DNA of 64,000 bases from positions 3,909,501-3,973,500 of the forward strand of contig NC_079373.1 of the NCBI RefSeq assembly GCF_021018895.1, written 5' to 3'. The position numbers and the translations under genes are program-made. Under the pieces are notes generated by a model that saw only the letters and a program-made list of their open reading frames with translations, ran no database searches and was not told the DNA's origin. This document shows positions 49,060 to 61,544 of this stretch, one piece after another (positions within the stretch are counted from its first letter, which is position 1; every line of letters begins with the position of its first letter). The stretch is from Seriola aureovittata (lineage: Eukaryota > Chordata > Actinopteri > Carangiformes > Carangidae).

Positions 49060-49415
49060 GTAACCATCAGGAGGCGTCTGATCGGTCACACATGAGTCCT
49101 GCAGCAGGACACTGAGCCCGAACATACACCCAGAGTCATAAAGAAGTACCTTCAGAGACAAGAAGGAGTCCTGCTACAGATGGTCTGACCCCCACAGAGA
49201 CCTGATCTCAACATCGTGTCAGTCAGTCTGGGATCACATGAAGAGGCTGAAGACACTGAGACAAATGAAATGGTGGTCGCACCACATATTGATCTGATTT
49301 AGATTTTTTCTGTTTGATGTACTTTGTATGAAATTAACTGATAAAACCCTGAAAATAAAAACTTCCTCACTTTACTTTTAGTGCCTTAAACATTTGCACA
49401 TTACTGTATATCTCT
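49060..49415 (+). mobile_element. Tc1-like transposon remnant, 3' end
   Basis: Degraded C-terminal transposase sequence ('cagatggtctgacccccacagagacctgatctcaacatcg...cagtctgggatcacatgaagagg') corresponds to the QSPDLN...W block of a fish Tc1 family. The characteristic tail follows ('ggtggtcgcaccacatattgatctgatttagatttt'), ending 'gcacattactgtatat'. It is full of stops and frameshifts. Confidence 0.7.
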
Positions 49416-49963
49416 TTGTTTCCTGTGAACAGAAGAGATAAAACTCTAATCTCTTAAAACCTTTTTGGATAAACTCAAAGCTAAACTCAAAGCAGTTTCA
49501 AGATTCTGTTCTGCATTCATCCTAGAAAACCTTTTCAGATTATCATTAACATTGTTTGAAATAATCAGATCTCTGTAATCAATGATCATGGCTGACTGCA
49601 AAGTGCAGCTGCACAGTATCCATGATTAAAGGAGGCTTTAGCCCTAAGCAGACATAATGCTCTACTTCTAAAGTGTGTACAGCAGGCCTGCAGTACATGT
49701 AAATTGCATCTGGAGTGTATTTACCTTTCAGGTCAAAGACGGAACATGAAAGGCTTTCCGAGTCCCAACAGTGGCGACTGTAATGAGGATAGGCTCTCCT
49801 CAGCAGTCAGCGCTTTGACCCACATTAGCTCTCTGCCCGAGGCCCGCAGAGGCAGGATGGAGATGGAGAATAACAGCTGGATATAGTGTCTGAGACGCGC
49901 ATTGTATATTAAATTACAATCATAGGGTTCCACAAGATTATGTGAAGTTCATAAACTAGAGGG

Positions 49964-49968
<5 letters not shown>

Positions 49969-49996
<28 letters not shown>
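49969..49996. repeat. Poly(A) run of 28
   Basis: Twenty-eight uninterrupted A. It may mark the tail of a retroposed sequence, but no body or target duplication was recognised to its left. Confidence 0.9.
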
Positions 49997-49997
<1 letters not shown>

Positions 49998-50412
49998 ATT
50001 AACAGCCATTGGCGCAGATTCCCGAACACCTCAGCGCTGTGATTATCTCTTACACAGAGCTGAAACAATCTGTCCACAGACACAGTATCATTATTACTGT
50101 TCAGGTGGAAGTGGATTAAGAGTGAGTGATGTTTCCTCAAATGTCCTCAAAGTTCAGTCTGTTTTTATTATGAGAGAGGACCTTCAATTTCAGGCTCTTT
50201 TAAAAGGATAAGAACATAACTCAGCAGCAAAAAATAGATGTGGAGACTTCAGTTTGGAGGCGCAGAGGTCACACAAACAAAGTTACAGAAACAGAGTTGG
50301 ACAAAGATACAGTTGGTGATTTTTTGTATTTTTCTTGCTGTCAGCAAAGATCATTAACAAACCGAAGGCAACAATGAATTGATCCTTTTAACAAGCACTG
50401 CGTATCCTCAAC

Positions 50413-50880
50413 ATGATATTGATTGATTGATTAATTGATTGACTTTATTGTCCACCTCGGTGGAAATCTGTCTTTGGCTTCTCCCAAACTACAGTAAAAA
50501 ATACATACAGTATGCATAACACAGCACACCATTAAAAAGATACAGCGTACAATAGTGCAGATGAGCAGGCAGCAGCAGGAGAGAAAATCTTAAAATAACA
50601 AGTGACCCTTCATGCAGTGATTCTCTGTTCAGTGCCTGTATGACATAGGGGAAAAAACTTCTTGGATATGCTCTGGCTGGCCCTTGGGGCCCTGAATCGA
50701 TGACCAGACGGGAGCAGCTCAATCTGTGTGTGAGATATCTGCAATTATGTGTTTAGCCTCTCTGTGTCAAATATATTGCCAAGTTGTTTTTGTGACCTGC
50801 CAATCACCTTCCCTGCTGGATTAACAATTTTGGAGAGTTTGTTTTTGCTCGTTACACTCAAGGCTCAACTATATGTTTTT
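50413..50880 (-). mobile_element. 5'-truncated LINE 3' end (Rex1/L2-like)
   Basis: On the minus strand the sequence ends 'ccaccgaggtggacaataaagtcaatcaattaatcaatcaatc', a fish LINE 3' end with a short TCAA-type tail repeat. Upstream on that strand (about 50,640-50,720) the translation contains LLPSGHRFRAPRA followed by KKFFPYVIQALNRE, like the C-terminal end of such ORFs, where a Cys-poor RYxxSFxPSAIxxLN-type motif is common. Frames are broken. Clade assignment is tentative. Confidence 0.55.
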
Positions 50881-51481
50881 CCTCAGCCATAGAGCTCCAA
50901 GTGAGCCACTGTCTCACAGGTCACATATTCCTTCATTACCATGTAGTTTATTTTAAATCAGTCACACATACACCGTCCTGCTGCTGTCAATACGCACTAG
51001 AGCACCAAATATATATTAATCTGCAGCTGAAAAAAGCCTCAACAAATGCGTTATTTACTCCTGTTTCCAATAAAAATAGATTGCAAAAATGACCATTCCC
51101 AGTAAAACAATCGCAATAGCTGTCAAAATAATCACAATCAGCCCTGATCATCACTGTTGTATAATGGAGAGCCGTCCCGAGTCTTTGGTTCATGCTTTTT
51201 CATGCACATAAGAACATCACATGGTCAAACTAAGGTAAATGCATTAACAGCTGAGACACAGTCGATAATGTGAGCCAGCTATCGTGCAGATTCATCACAG
51301 TGGAGTCTCAGCGCTTTGTCTCTGCAGCAACAAGTGTCCCATCCATCTCTTTCTGTCTTCATTTATTCAGGGAGTGCTGTTTTGCTGAGCAGGCATATTC
51401 TGTTTCAACATTTCTCACAGTTACACACATTCCCACCTGGGAGCCTCCCAGTACAACCACAGTCTCTTACTGGTGGACACT

Positions 51482-51544
<63 letters not shown>

Positions 51545-52463
51545 ACACAAATGGGGATTAAGTGCCTTGCTGAAGGGCACCTTGATGGACGTCATTGAAT
51601 TTAGCGCATTACTCATTCATTCTCCACAATCACACTTTCACAGCGGGTTCAGTTATCAGCTCTGCAACCCCACAGCTACAAACCTGTCTCCTTTAACTTT
51701 CATCCAGGCTGCAGGCCTCCCATTCTCCAGATTACTGCTCAGATCTGATAATCTTCATTTCAGGATCCTTTACCAATAGGAACTGACAGAAAAAAAAATT
51801 GAATGTGCAGAATCACGCCAGCAAAAGACATTTTAATTGTCCTGGTTGTTTTTACCGTATTTCAGCTGTGGTTTCTGTCCTTGTTGCATCGTAACACATC
51901 GTGACAACATTTTCTGATTTGAGGTTTAGATCATGATAGGCTGAAAACACTGATATTTGATGATCCTGCAAAACCCATTTGTTCAATGTCAAGGCTTTTA
52001 AAGGGCCACTCCATGAATTTAAAAGTGTAAAAACAAATAGAAGGTAAAGATCAGCTAAAGGGAGTTTTTCTTTTAGTTTGACCCATATATAAACTGTAGT
52101 CATGAGCTGATTTGTTGATTCATCTCCTGTCAGGAGTTGGATGAGAAATGAACGTAAGTTTAATTATAAATGAAACAACCATTCATGTATTGTATGTATA
52201 CGGTCATGGCAGTAATTGTTGGAAAATGACAGAAGACAAAGAATGTGTTTCATTTTTCTCATTCTAGTCCCATTTGCTCCTTAAAGTTAGTGCTCCTGTA
52301 TATCATAGAGAATTAGGAACCGTTGACTGAAATCATCAGCTTTTCCCCCATTTTGTTTAAATAACCTTAATGTATTTGAGCGGAGGAGAACACAATATGT
52401 GCTTCTGTCCTGTGTGGGAATGAAAATAAGCCTGATTGGTAAGGCAAGGACATTTCCTTACAT
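50881..52463 (+). other. mgat4c intron with CTG repeat
   Basis: No gene recognised. It contains the CTG tract at 51,485-51,544, followed by 'ggggattaagtgccttgctgaagggcacc', a phrase common in fish repeats. Confidence 0.4.
51485..51544. repeat. (CTG)20 trinucleotide repeat
   Basis: Twenty uninterrupted CTG units (CAG on the other strand). The encoded Leu/Ala/Cys runs in the three frames are artefacts of the repeat. It lies in the mgat4c intron, not in a coding exon. Confidence 0.95.
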
Positions 52464-52503
52464 ATGTACTTTACAGTTCATCAAACATTATTGAACATAT
52501 GCA

Positions 52504-52505
<2 letters not shown>

Positions 52506-52537
<32 letters not shown>
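52506..52537. repeat. (AC)16 microsatellite
   Basis: Uninterrupted AC dinucleotides. Confidence 0.95.
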
Positions 52538-52539
<2 letters not shown>

Positions 52540-53107
52540 TTCATAGGCCTGAGAAAACAGGAAGATGGTGCTTAAGTGTAGATACAGTTTTTATTGATCC
52601 CATTGTCTGGGGACCTGGTAGTTGTCAGGTTGTTGGTTCCAAACATCAGGTAACATTTGAACCTCCGAGCCTTCATGCGACAGTTTAACCTTTCTCAAAT
52701 TTCCCAAAGTTTCCCTGTTGGCAGCTGGCAGCTTGTCAGAGTGGTGACATGCAACGCCTGACGCTGTGATGCCATTATGATTTTTGATGGTCAGTCCCAC
52801 ACCTTTACAATACAGACTGACTGAAGAGAAAAACATTACAACCCTTTCAGCTGCACTATAAACAGGGCGTCTGACTGCTGGCAGCTGTTATGTGCAATTT
52901 AACAGAGTAATTTAATAACATTTGCTGCCTGCAGTACACCTGTTAATATAATTTATCCACAAGCTATTGATGAACCTTAAATGTAGATTCAGGAAATTTT
53001 AATGGAAGGAGAAATTGCTTGTTTGAATCACACACTTCATTTTCCTTACTTTAGTTTTCATTCATAAGATTTAGCTGTAAACCAGGACAGCCTGGTTTAT
53101 ATTATTA

Positions 53108-53111
<4 letters not shown>

Positions 53112-53143
<32 letters not shown>
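53112..53143. repeat. (TA)16 microsatellite
   Basis: Uninterrupted TA dinucleotides, self-complementary. Confidence 0.95.
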
Positions 53144-53144
<1 letters not shown>

Positions 53145-56100
53145 TCTTATATTAAGAACTGTTGTAATTCCCTTTTTCTGTTGCAAAACAAAAGATTAGT
53201 TGATAGTAAAAAATCTCTGGTTTCTGTTCTGGAGAGACTGTTTTTAATGTCCACTAGTTAAGGTCCACCAGTTAATGTCCTATAGGACATATAATAATAT
53301 TTCATCCTGGACCTCATTAGTATTCCTCTCTACCTGTTATTATTTCACTAGCTCTAATCTAAAATGACTTCAGTCATAGAAATGAGCTTGCCGGGCATAC
53401 ACACTGATAATTTTCTGAGGAAAAAACAAAACAAAAAACAACTTGGCAGAGGAGCATTTTAAACCTAAGCAAACAGGCCCGACAAATGGTGCTTATTTAT
53501 TCATAGATGTACCTTCATTTCCATATAAATGTACGTGACCTCTTGGAAGCTTGTTTGTTGTTTAGATTCGCTCAGAGAAAGCAAACAAAAAACTAATTTC
53601 TTAGCGGTATTTTCTCTCACAGAGAAAGCACGTGACTATTATTTCGCCTTGTTAGATATTCTTTCGGTGTCTCAATATCTGATTTCACAGGCTGCCATCT
53701 CAAATAATGGCGTGTGTATCTGTGGAGGTGCTTTTGTGAGGACTTTAATAATATTGACTCACAGCTGTCATTGTGTTTCCACTTACTCTTGCCGCTCGTC
53801 TCTCAGGTGCCAGCGTGGAGGGTTTTTGTGACAGAAACACAAAATGGCTTACTTCTCTGGCAGATGGCAGATGGTTTTCCCCCTAAAATGGAGCTCAAGC
53901 GATGAATAACGCAATGAATAATAAGTTGTTTATTGAGTTATTGCGCCCAGCGGCGGGGGCACGGGCCTGTGTTGAAATTTTCCCTGTCACTGGGGAGCTC
54001 ACGGTTTCTCACATCGAAGGCTTCGTTTTGGTGTTGAGCAACATCAGAATTAGGGAGGGTGTCATGGGATCAGTAGTTTTTTAGATGAGGTTCCAAATAG
54101 GACAGAGAGTGAGCGGGGTTATTCTCCTCAGTTAAAGGACTGTCAAGACTATGAGCAAATACCACAGTGAACAAGGCTGAGAGCATTTGTTTTCTATCTT
54201 GAAATGTCACTGCTGTTTACTGATTTCTGAAACATCATCTGGCTGCTATGACAGCTGCACACAAACAGAACAGATGCCTGACGTATACCCTTGTGAACAG
54301 TTAGATTAACAACCAAAATGACTCATTATTAGCAATCACTTTGCTTAATCCAAAGATAAACCCTGCAATCAGCCTTTAGTATCTCTGTGTCAGTGCTGTT
54401 GGCCACATCTGTCGTGCTCAATACCTCATCAATTAACAGTTGAATGTCCATCCAGCTTTGGGACTGATACTTCCGGGCTCCAGCTGATGATTATTCTTTA
54501 ATTAAATCTGCTCTAATCAATGTTTATACCTTAACAATGGATCAAATGACTATGAGTAATGTGAACGGAGTCGCTCATAGTGGTGAACAGAGAATTATCA
54601 TTCCACTCTCTTATTATTCCCCTCACTTCTACCAAACGTTTTAACATCTTTCATGTGTGAAGAGGCAACTGGTTGCTAAAATGTTTTAATGATTTGTTTT
54701 TAATTTATCAATCAGTCATTTAGTCTTTACAATGTCAGAAAATAGTGAATATTTCAAAAACAAAACAACAGATGCTTAATGGAGCTATTTGTAAATTTTG
54801 CTATTGCTACAAAGCTAATGTTAGCATGAACAGCTGTTAACTTACCAGTCTAGAAGAAAACGTTGTGAGTTCATTATCAAACTTCATTTCTTTACTCAAC
54901 AAGAGCTTTCTCCAAAGGTGGAAAGCAACACCAGTGTTAACTCTTGTCTCTATCACGTCTTTTCTTCTACTGCAGTTAGCATGCTAACCAGCTAGCTGTC
55001 TCATCACTTTCTGATAGCGACTCACTGCAGCCCTGAAGACGTAGCACTGCTCAGAAGACGTATTATAAGCCCTTGTTTTATAAAAACGACAATCACCATT
55101 CCCAAGACGGGACTTTAGAGACAGGACAAGGCAATAAAAGACAATCAAGCCATAAAATCCTGAAAAGATAAAAAGGTGAGATCACAGAAAAATAAAAGAG
55201 ATGATACTGATAACAAAAACAACTGATAGTATTAAAAGCAATTTTAAGATACAAAACCACAAAGAATAATAAAAGAAAGGTTGAGTTAATTAAAAGCAAG
55301 ACCATAAAGATAAGTTTTGAGCTGCTTTTTTAAGATATCAATCAAATATCAGAGATTGTTTGTCTATGCAATGGGATTTCAAATCTCCATTGTATAGCTA
55401 CAGAAAGCTGCTTCGCCAAACGTTTTGCACTTTATTTGTGGCATATTTATCAAACCAACGTTAAGCGACCTACGTGAACGGTGAATGGAACATATAATCC
55501 GACAGGCAAATGAAAGATATAAAGGCTCTAGACCATTTTCAGCTTTAAAAACAAGTAAAAGAATTTAAATTTAAATGATCTATCCTCAACGTTACAGTGC
55601 AGCCAGCGCAGTGAATACTAATAATAGTACTGGTGTTTTCTTTTCCTAGCTTTGGTGAAGATGCTTGCTGCAGAATTTTGAATGAGTTGCATTAATCAAA
55701 GTATGAAAATACAAAGACATGAGTCAATTAAGTATCTTTTAAAGAAAGGTTGGGTCTGACTCTCACAATGTTTCTTCTTTTTAACGTTACTGATGTGACT
55801 TCCAAAATTCAGTTCAGTCCATATACTATAGGTCATAGGTCAGAGGTCATAACATATTTCCCTCCCATTGTTTCCTGACCTCATCCTGTCTGTAGATGAA
55901 GACATTCAGTTGCATGAATATGTAAAAAAAGGAGAAAACCTGCAAATTCTCACATGAAAGATGAACCCAGTGAATTTTGCTTGATAGATGAATAAAATAA
56001 CTGTTGATTTGTTTTCTGTTAATTATTTAGCTAATTGTTTCAGCACTATGATACTTAGCTTGGATCTTTTAGCCTTTTTTCCTGTCAGTGAAAAATCATT

Positions 56101-56329
56101 TCTCCTCTGAGGCCAAACTCATTCATGCCTTCTGAGTACAGCAGATGATGAGGTCTTTGTTATTCTATTCACAGAAGTCTACAGCTAATCTTTAATATCA
56201 ATGTCATAACCCCAATGTCTACAAGGATCAGAATTTTTTTTAAATTTGTAGTTGGCCATGTGCGCAAGCTCCCATACATTTTAATTTCCCTTTGATTACC
56301 ATCTTTCTGTTTGTCTCTTTTTCCTGCAG
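53144..56329 (+). other. Last part of the long mgat4c intron
   Basis: No exon recognised. The 54,475-54,620 part is a candidate conserved block ('attattctttaattaaatctgc'). It ends in a good polypyrimidine tract and CTGCAG acceptor (AG at 56,328-56,329). Confidence 0.5.
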
Positions 56330-56343
56330 TGAGGGGCGTGATC
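56330..56343 (+). other. mgat4c: mgat4c 5' UTR part of first coding exon
   Basis: Fourteen bases between the acceptor and the chosen ATG. Any upstream exon must therefore be untranslated or out of frame unless it reads through here. Confidence 0.6.
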
Positions 56344-58052
56344 ATGAGGCTGATGTGGAAGTCCGTGGACAAGATGAGGTGTTTTAGGAAGCGGTCCATG
56401 TTCCCATTCCTCGGCTTCCTCATCACCTTTCTGCTCTTTTTCAACCTGTACATGGATGATGGATATGTGCTGGTAGGTTCATCTTCTTCGAGATGTATGA
56501 TGATGCTTGAATGGTTCGAATGCTCCTTTGCGATTTTAGCTCTCGGCATTTTACTCTTTGCTCGGTGTGTGCTTGTTTTTGTAATTCTAGGAGGCTGAAA
56601 AAAGACAGCTGGGAGAGACACTGATGCATTCTGCAAACTCTGAGAGATACGTCCACACGTTCAGAGACTTATCCAATTTCTCTGGGACCATTAATGTGAC
56701 CTATCGCTATCTGGCAGGAATTCCTTTGCCACGCAAAAGTAGGTATTTCTACTAAGTAATTGCTAGTAATTTTATTCGAATGGCTGAGGTCATTGCTGAA
56801 GATATTTAGTATCACAAGCAACAAGAAGTGTTTTAAGATTTTGTTCTATAATAAGAAATGACAAAAATTATTTATTTTCACAGAGTATCTAACCATCGGT
56901 TTGTCCTCTGTCAAGAGGAAAAAGGGTAATTATCTTCTGGAAACAATCAAATCCATCTTTGATCAGTCCAGTTATGAGGAACTGAAAGAAATTGTGGTTG
57001 TGGTCCACCTGGCAGACTTTGACCTGGTGTGGTGTGAGAACCTGGTGCAGGAAATCACTAGGAAATTTGCACACCACATCATAGCTGGACGCCTCCTGGT
57101 GATCCACACTCCAGAGGAATATTACCCGTCTCTGGATGGGTTGAAAAGGAACTACAACGACCCGGAGGACCGGGTCCGTTTCCGCTCTAAGCAGAACATT
57201 GACTACGCTTTCCTTCTCAACTTCTGCACGAACCTCTCTCACTTCTACATGATGTTAGAGGATGACGTGCGCTGCTCCAGGAACTTCCTGACAGCGCTGA
57301 AGAAGGTGATCACCTCCAGAGAAGGTTCCTACTGGGTGATGCTGGAGTTTTCCAAGCTGGGCTACATCGGAAAGCTGTACCACTCCAAAGACCTGCCTCG
57401 TCTGGCTCATTTCCTCCTCATGTTCTACCAGGAAATGCCCTGCGACTGGCTCCTCATCCACTTCAGGGGTCTGCTGGCCCAGAAGGACGTGATCCGTTTC
57501 AAGCCCTCACTGTTCCAGCACATGGGCTACTACTCGTCTTACAAAGGAGCAGAGAACAAACTGAAAGACGATGACTTCGAGGAAGACTCCATAGACATTC
57601 CTGACAACCCTCCTGCCGGCCTTTACACGAACATCAACGTCTTTGAAAACTATGACGCCACGAAGGCTTACAGTAGTATCGTAGATGAATATTTCTGGGG
57701 GAAACCTCCCTGCACTGGAGATTTCTTTGTCATAATCTTTAACAAATCAACGAAAATCAGCAGAATTAAAATAGTTACAGGTACAGAGGATCGACAGAAT
57801 GACATTCTTCATCACGGGGCTTTGGAAGTGGGACAGAAGTCAGTGGAAACTAAGCAGGGGAGGCAGTGCACATCCTACATCACGTTAGGGGAGTTTAAAG
57901 GCGGAAACATTGAGGTGAACAATGTGGACCACAAGATCGGCTTTGATATCGAGTGTGTACGAATAGTTGTTACTGCCAGTCAGAAAGAGTGGCTCATCAT
58001 AAGAACTATCAGTTTATGGACCACACAGCCAGTGAGTCAGTTAAGGAAGTAA
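56344..58052 (+). CDS. mgat4c: MGAT4C: GT54 N-acetylglucosaminyltransferase-like protein, three coding exons
   Basis: The CDS joins 56,344-56,472, 56,591-56,738 and 56,884-58,052, giving 481 residues (human about 478). Donors are CTG|GTAGGT and AAAA|GTAGGT; acceptors are TTCTAG and TTCACAG. Residues about 19-37 form a signal-anchor ([17 protein letters not shown]), as in type II Golgi enzymes. NFS and NVT sequons follow in exon 2. Exon 3 holds the GT54 catalytic region: [25 protein letters not shown], the metal-binding-type LEDDV at 217-221, [15 protein letters not shown], and a C-terminal TGTEDRQND / [11 protein letters not shown] domain. The order and motifs match MGAT4C specifically rather than MGAT4A/B. 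The family adds beta-1,4-GlcNAc to N-glycan cores; activity of the C member is poorly established. The ATG at 56,344 lies 14 bases into the exon; a second in-frame ATG is at 56,374. Confidence 0.95.
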
Positions 58053-58610
58053 CAGAAGACTGTTTTAAATTATCATCTGTATGTACAGTATTAATTATGG
58101 ATGCACTTGCTAAGTTCATCTTGAACTACTGCTGTTTATTGAATTCAAAACAATCCATATTTTCTTGGGTTGTTCAGAGACCTGCTGTATGTTTTCAAGG
58201 TGATGTATTAAAATGACCAATCTGTACATTATGGAGCCTTTATACTTATGTTCATTTTCAGAAAATCTGTACATAAAGTTGTTCATACCTGGCTGGTATC
58301 TTTTGTTTTTCCTCTTTCTCAGCACCTGAGAATGAATCTAAGCTTAAAAACAATGAGCTTACCTCTAATGGGTTGTTTTTCTTGGTTCAGACAGATATTT
58401 TTAATGACTGGTTCCAGAGCCCCAGAATCGCCGCCAACACCCAGGTCTGCACCCAGACAAAGTTGATGGATAGCTGCCTTTCATATAGTGTTTCTAAATA
58501 TGAAAACAAATAGGGGTGGATTCAGTGATGAATGCTTAATCTGCGTTTTCACATATAAAGTTTACCAAGTATATTAACATTTCTATGTTAATAAATGTTG
58601 TGAGTGAGGA
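58053..58610 (+). terminator. mgat4c: mgat4c 3' UTR and probable poly(A) site
   Basis: After the TAA at 58,050-58,052 there is an ATTAAA at 58,207-58,212 and an AATAAA at 58,590-58,595. The latter is followed by the GT-rich TGTTGTGAGTGAGG, making it the best cleavage signal. A later AATAAA lies at 59,001. The end is approximate. Confidence 0.55.
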
Positions 58611-60905
58611 TTTGTGAGTAGCTGAGGTAGAGCTAAAAGAGTATGCCTCAACCAGACGATTTAGAAGTTCCATCTCCCATCCAAAAGTGTTTTTGAATCA
58701 AGCCCTTTAATAACTAGGAATAGGGTAAATATATAGGGTTTTTTTCTCCTGCAAATCAATTATGAAATGGGAGTAAATATTTGATTCTTTAAAGAGTGGA
58801 GCTAAGTGAACCAGCATCTTCATTCCAAACAGCTGGATTTCTTTATACTGGATCTTGTCAACATCATCAACAGACTGTCTGACGTATGCAGTATTACAAT
58901 CTGTGGGGTTCATCTTCATTTTGTTTGGAATTGTTTGCTGCCATCTGCTGGTAAGTTTACAGCTTGCCACAGAGGGAACCTTGTCTTCTTGTGTAAATGT
59001 AATAAAATGTCCTGATCATTGGATTAAAAGTGTAAAAAGAAATCATATAAATTGTCAAAAAAAAAAGTTCTTAAACCACATCATTACAGTACCTGACAAT
59101 TATTACTTCATATAAAGGTTGTAAAGTACTTGTAACTGGTGATGTCATAATATTGAGTACCAGGCCACTGTGATAAAAGATAAATGTATAAAACATTATT
59201 TAATTCAATTTTATTATTACATCATAAATTAAAAATATGTTACAGCTCTCATTAACGTGTCATAACTTATTACAAAAGGTGTAACGGAGATATAATATTA
59301 TATTTTTACACGTAACTACATTTAAATGTCAGGAGTTACAGTAGATGCTATATATAAACTCATTTGGCAACACTGATGACATGTCTTTTTCTCATTTTGT
59401 GTCTTACTTCGAGCCTGGACATGTAATTTTCCACACATGATAAACTGTATCTGCTTCATTTGTGATTGAGTGAGCTTATGAATCTTATATGGTCAAATAG
59501 ACTAAATTATATTATTGACCTCTGTTATTGATCTCAAAGTTTATTAGACTCTTTCAGCACCATGTGCTGTTTAGATAGCCTCTCCTCATGTGGGAGCATT
59601 GATTTTTATTGAATGTTATTAGGTCATATTTATCGGGATTTACTGTGCATTTTAACCTACAGTGGGTTTATGAGAAAGCATATAAAGGTTTTGTATAGAA
59701 GTTATAAAAATCTACCAAAAAAAGACTTTAATGAAAAAAAGAATCTTGAGGAAGTGCAACAGAGGAGGGATATCTCCTTCAGCATGGACAGATATGAAAT
59801 AGTATTGTTTATACAGAGTAAACAGAAATAACAACAGTAAAATTACAATATGGAGAAAATGAATAACAATATTTGGTAAATAAACAAAGTGCCAAGCTAT
59901 ATGAAAACCACGAATCTGTGAAAATTGTGGCCCTCTTCTCCTCAGGTCCGGAGGGTTACAGGTGTCACCTGTGCTGCAGGCTCTTCTCTGTGTGAGTCCT
60001 CTTCAGGTGAGGTGTATGCCAGCAGATAACAGATGGCCTGGCTACAGACAGAGCCAAACTCAAAATGAGATTTGGTGAAAAATAAATTTTTCACCAGGGA
60101 ACTAAGTTCAGCTAACTTCTCTAACTCTGTGACATTTCATTGGGTTGTATCAGAAGTTAATCTGCTCCTTTTCTTTTTTTAATCATGCTATCAACAACCT
60201 GAGTCTTTATTTTAGTGGCTATTGCACATTTCAGTTCATACACATTTCAGAGTTCCCTCTCCATTTGCTCTCTGATGTCTTCATCTTGAATATACTGTAT
60301 ATCCTGAATATATCTTATATTCTCCTCCTTATATCTGTCCCCAAGTGGACCATTCTTCTCTCCTGCCTTTCAGTTGAATGCAGTTTCCCTGATCATATTT
60401 CTCTGCTCATTATATTCTCTACCTCTTGTTTTTTTTTCTTTTTTTTTTTACCACCTACTGCCTCCCAGACATTCTGTAGTTATGTGTAATCTTAACCAAT
60501 CTCCCATCATCCTTCTCCTGCAGTTTATAAAATCAAGACAGTGCATGGCATCAAGGAAAATAACCACAAAACAATTATTTCTGAATGGATTTTAATGAAT
60601 TTGAATTTTACTCATCCTCATTTTTCTCATTCATTATATGGTGTGCTTCTATTTGATAGACTTGACAGGAAATCACCTCAGCAGTAATAATAATAATAAT
60701 AATGATAATAATAATAACAATTATTATTATTATTATTATATTCCATTTTATTTTGTTATCATGTTATTTAATTTCATTTTTTATCATTCATTTAACCTTA
60801 CATCAGTGGAATTGGTTTTTATGTTTCTTTCATGATTTTGTTTTTAATTTGCTTCCGTGACTGAAGCACTTTGTAACGCACAGTGTTTCCACAATGTGTT
60901 CCATA
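58611..60905. other. Intergenic between mgat4c and rnf141
   Basis: About 2.3 kb, AT-rich, no gene recognised. It holds T-rich runs near 60,430 and a composite (TAA)n-(TTA)n tract at 60,685-60,740. Confidence 0.5.
60685..60740. repeat. (TAA)n followed by (TTA)n, self-complementary
   Basis: About 10 TAA units with one GAT interruption, then CAA, then about seven TTA units, giving an inverted pair that can fold back on itself. Confidence 0.9.
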
Positions 60906-60950
60906 AATGGTAAAGTGACGTACACTGCGACGTCATCAAAGAGCGATCGT
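60906..60950 (+). promoter_or_regulatory. rnf141: rnf141 promoter region with CRE-like sites
   Basis: TGACGTA at 60,916-60,922 and GACGTCA at 60,929-60,935 are close to the ATF/CREB site TGACGTCA. They lie in a locally CpG-richer stretch just before the inferred first exon. No TATA box is evident. Confidence 0.45.
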
Positions 60951-61115
60951 GCGGCGTCAACCAAAACAGAAGCTAACAGCTAATGGTGAACTTCTGCCTC
61001 TGATGTTGACACTTTGCTCAGAAGCTTGTTTTTCTCTCCTCACGCCACATAAACACCTTTACCCTTCTTGTGTCCAGCGTGGCGTCGGCTCCTCCACTCT
61101 GAGGTTTGTTGAGTG
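60945..61115 (+). other. rnf141: Putative rnf141 untranslated exon 1
   Basis: A CpG-containing stretch ends at a good donor, GAGTG|GTGAGT (GT at 61,116). It pairs with the acceptor at 62,469-62,470. The start is estimated. Confidence 0.45.
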
Positions 61116-61508
61116 GTGAGTTACGTGCTAAGTAAGGCTGCTCCTTGTTAGCAAAATTGCTGTCGCTGTTGCTATGGCATATAAATGGTGTTTGACTTGA
61201 GGTTCAGTGCAGGATTATGTTTTTAATTTAGGTCATGTTTTGAAAGAGTCAGCTAAACGTGTGAAAGCCAGAATAATGCTGTTATTCACTGCTGTGACGG
61301 CTGAGTTGGCTAACGTTCGCAGCCTTAGTTTCATTTTCAGTAGTTCGTTGTTATGTAATGCTAATAATTAAGCTAATACAGTTCAGCTGCAGTTCCTGCG
61401 AGTTTTTGAAACTGCTGATCTCCTGGGATTTACACACACAATAGGCACCAGAGTTTACTAAGAATAGTGCCAGAAACAAAAACTGTCCAGTGAGCAGCAG
61501 CTCTGTGA

Positions 61509-61514
<6 letters not shown>

Positions 61515-61540
<26 letters not shown>
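61515..61540. repeat. (AG)13 microsatellite
   Basis: Uninterrupted AG dinucleotides, immediately before the Tc1 remnant. Confidence 0.9.
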
Positions 61541-61544
61541 GTCA

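Noticed and set aside
51270..51561. Open frames ending in poly-Cys, poly-Ala or poly-Leu
   Set aside because: They are produced by the CTG repeat, which has no stop in any sense frame; no domain or splice context supports coding.
56169..56656. Minus-strand frames over the first mgat4c coding exon
   Set aside because: They oppose a well-supported coding exon and contain no domain.
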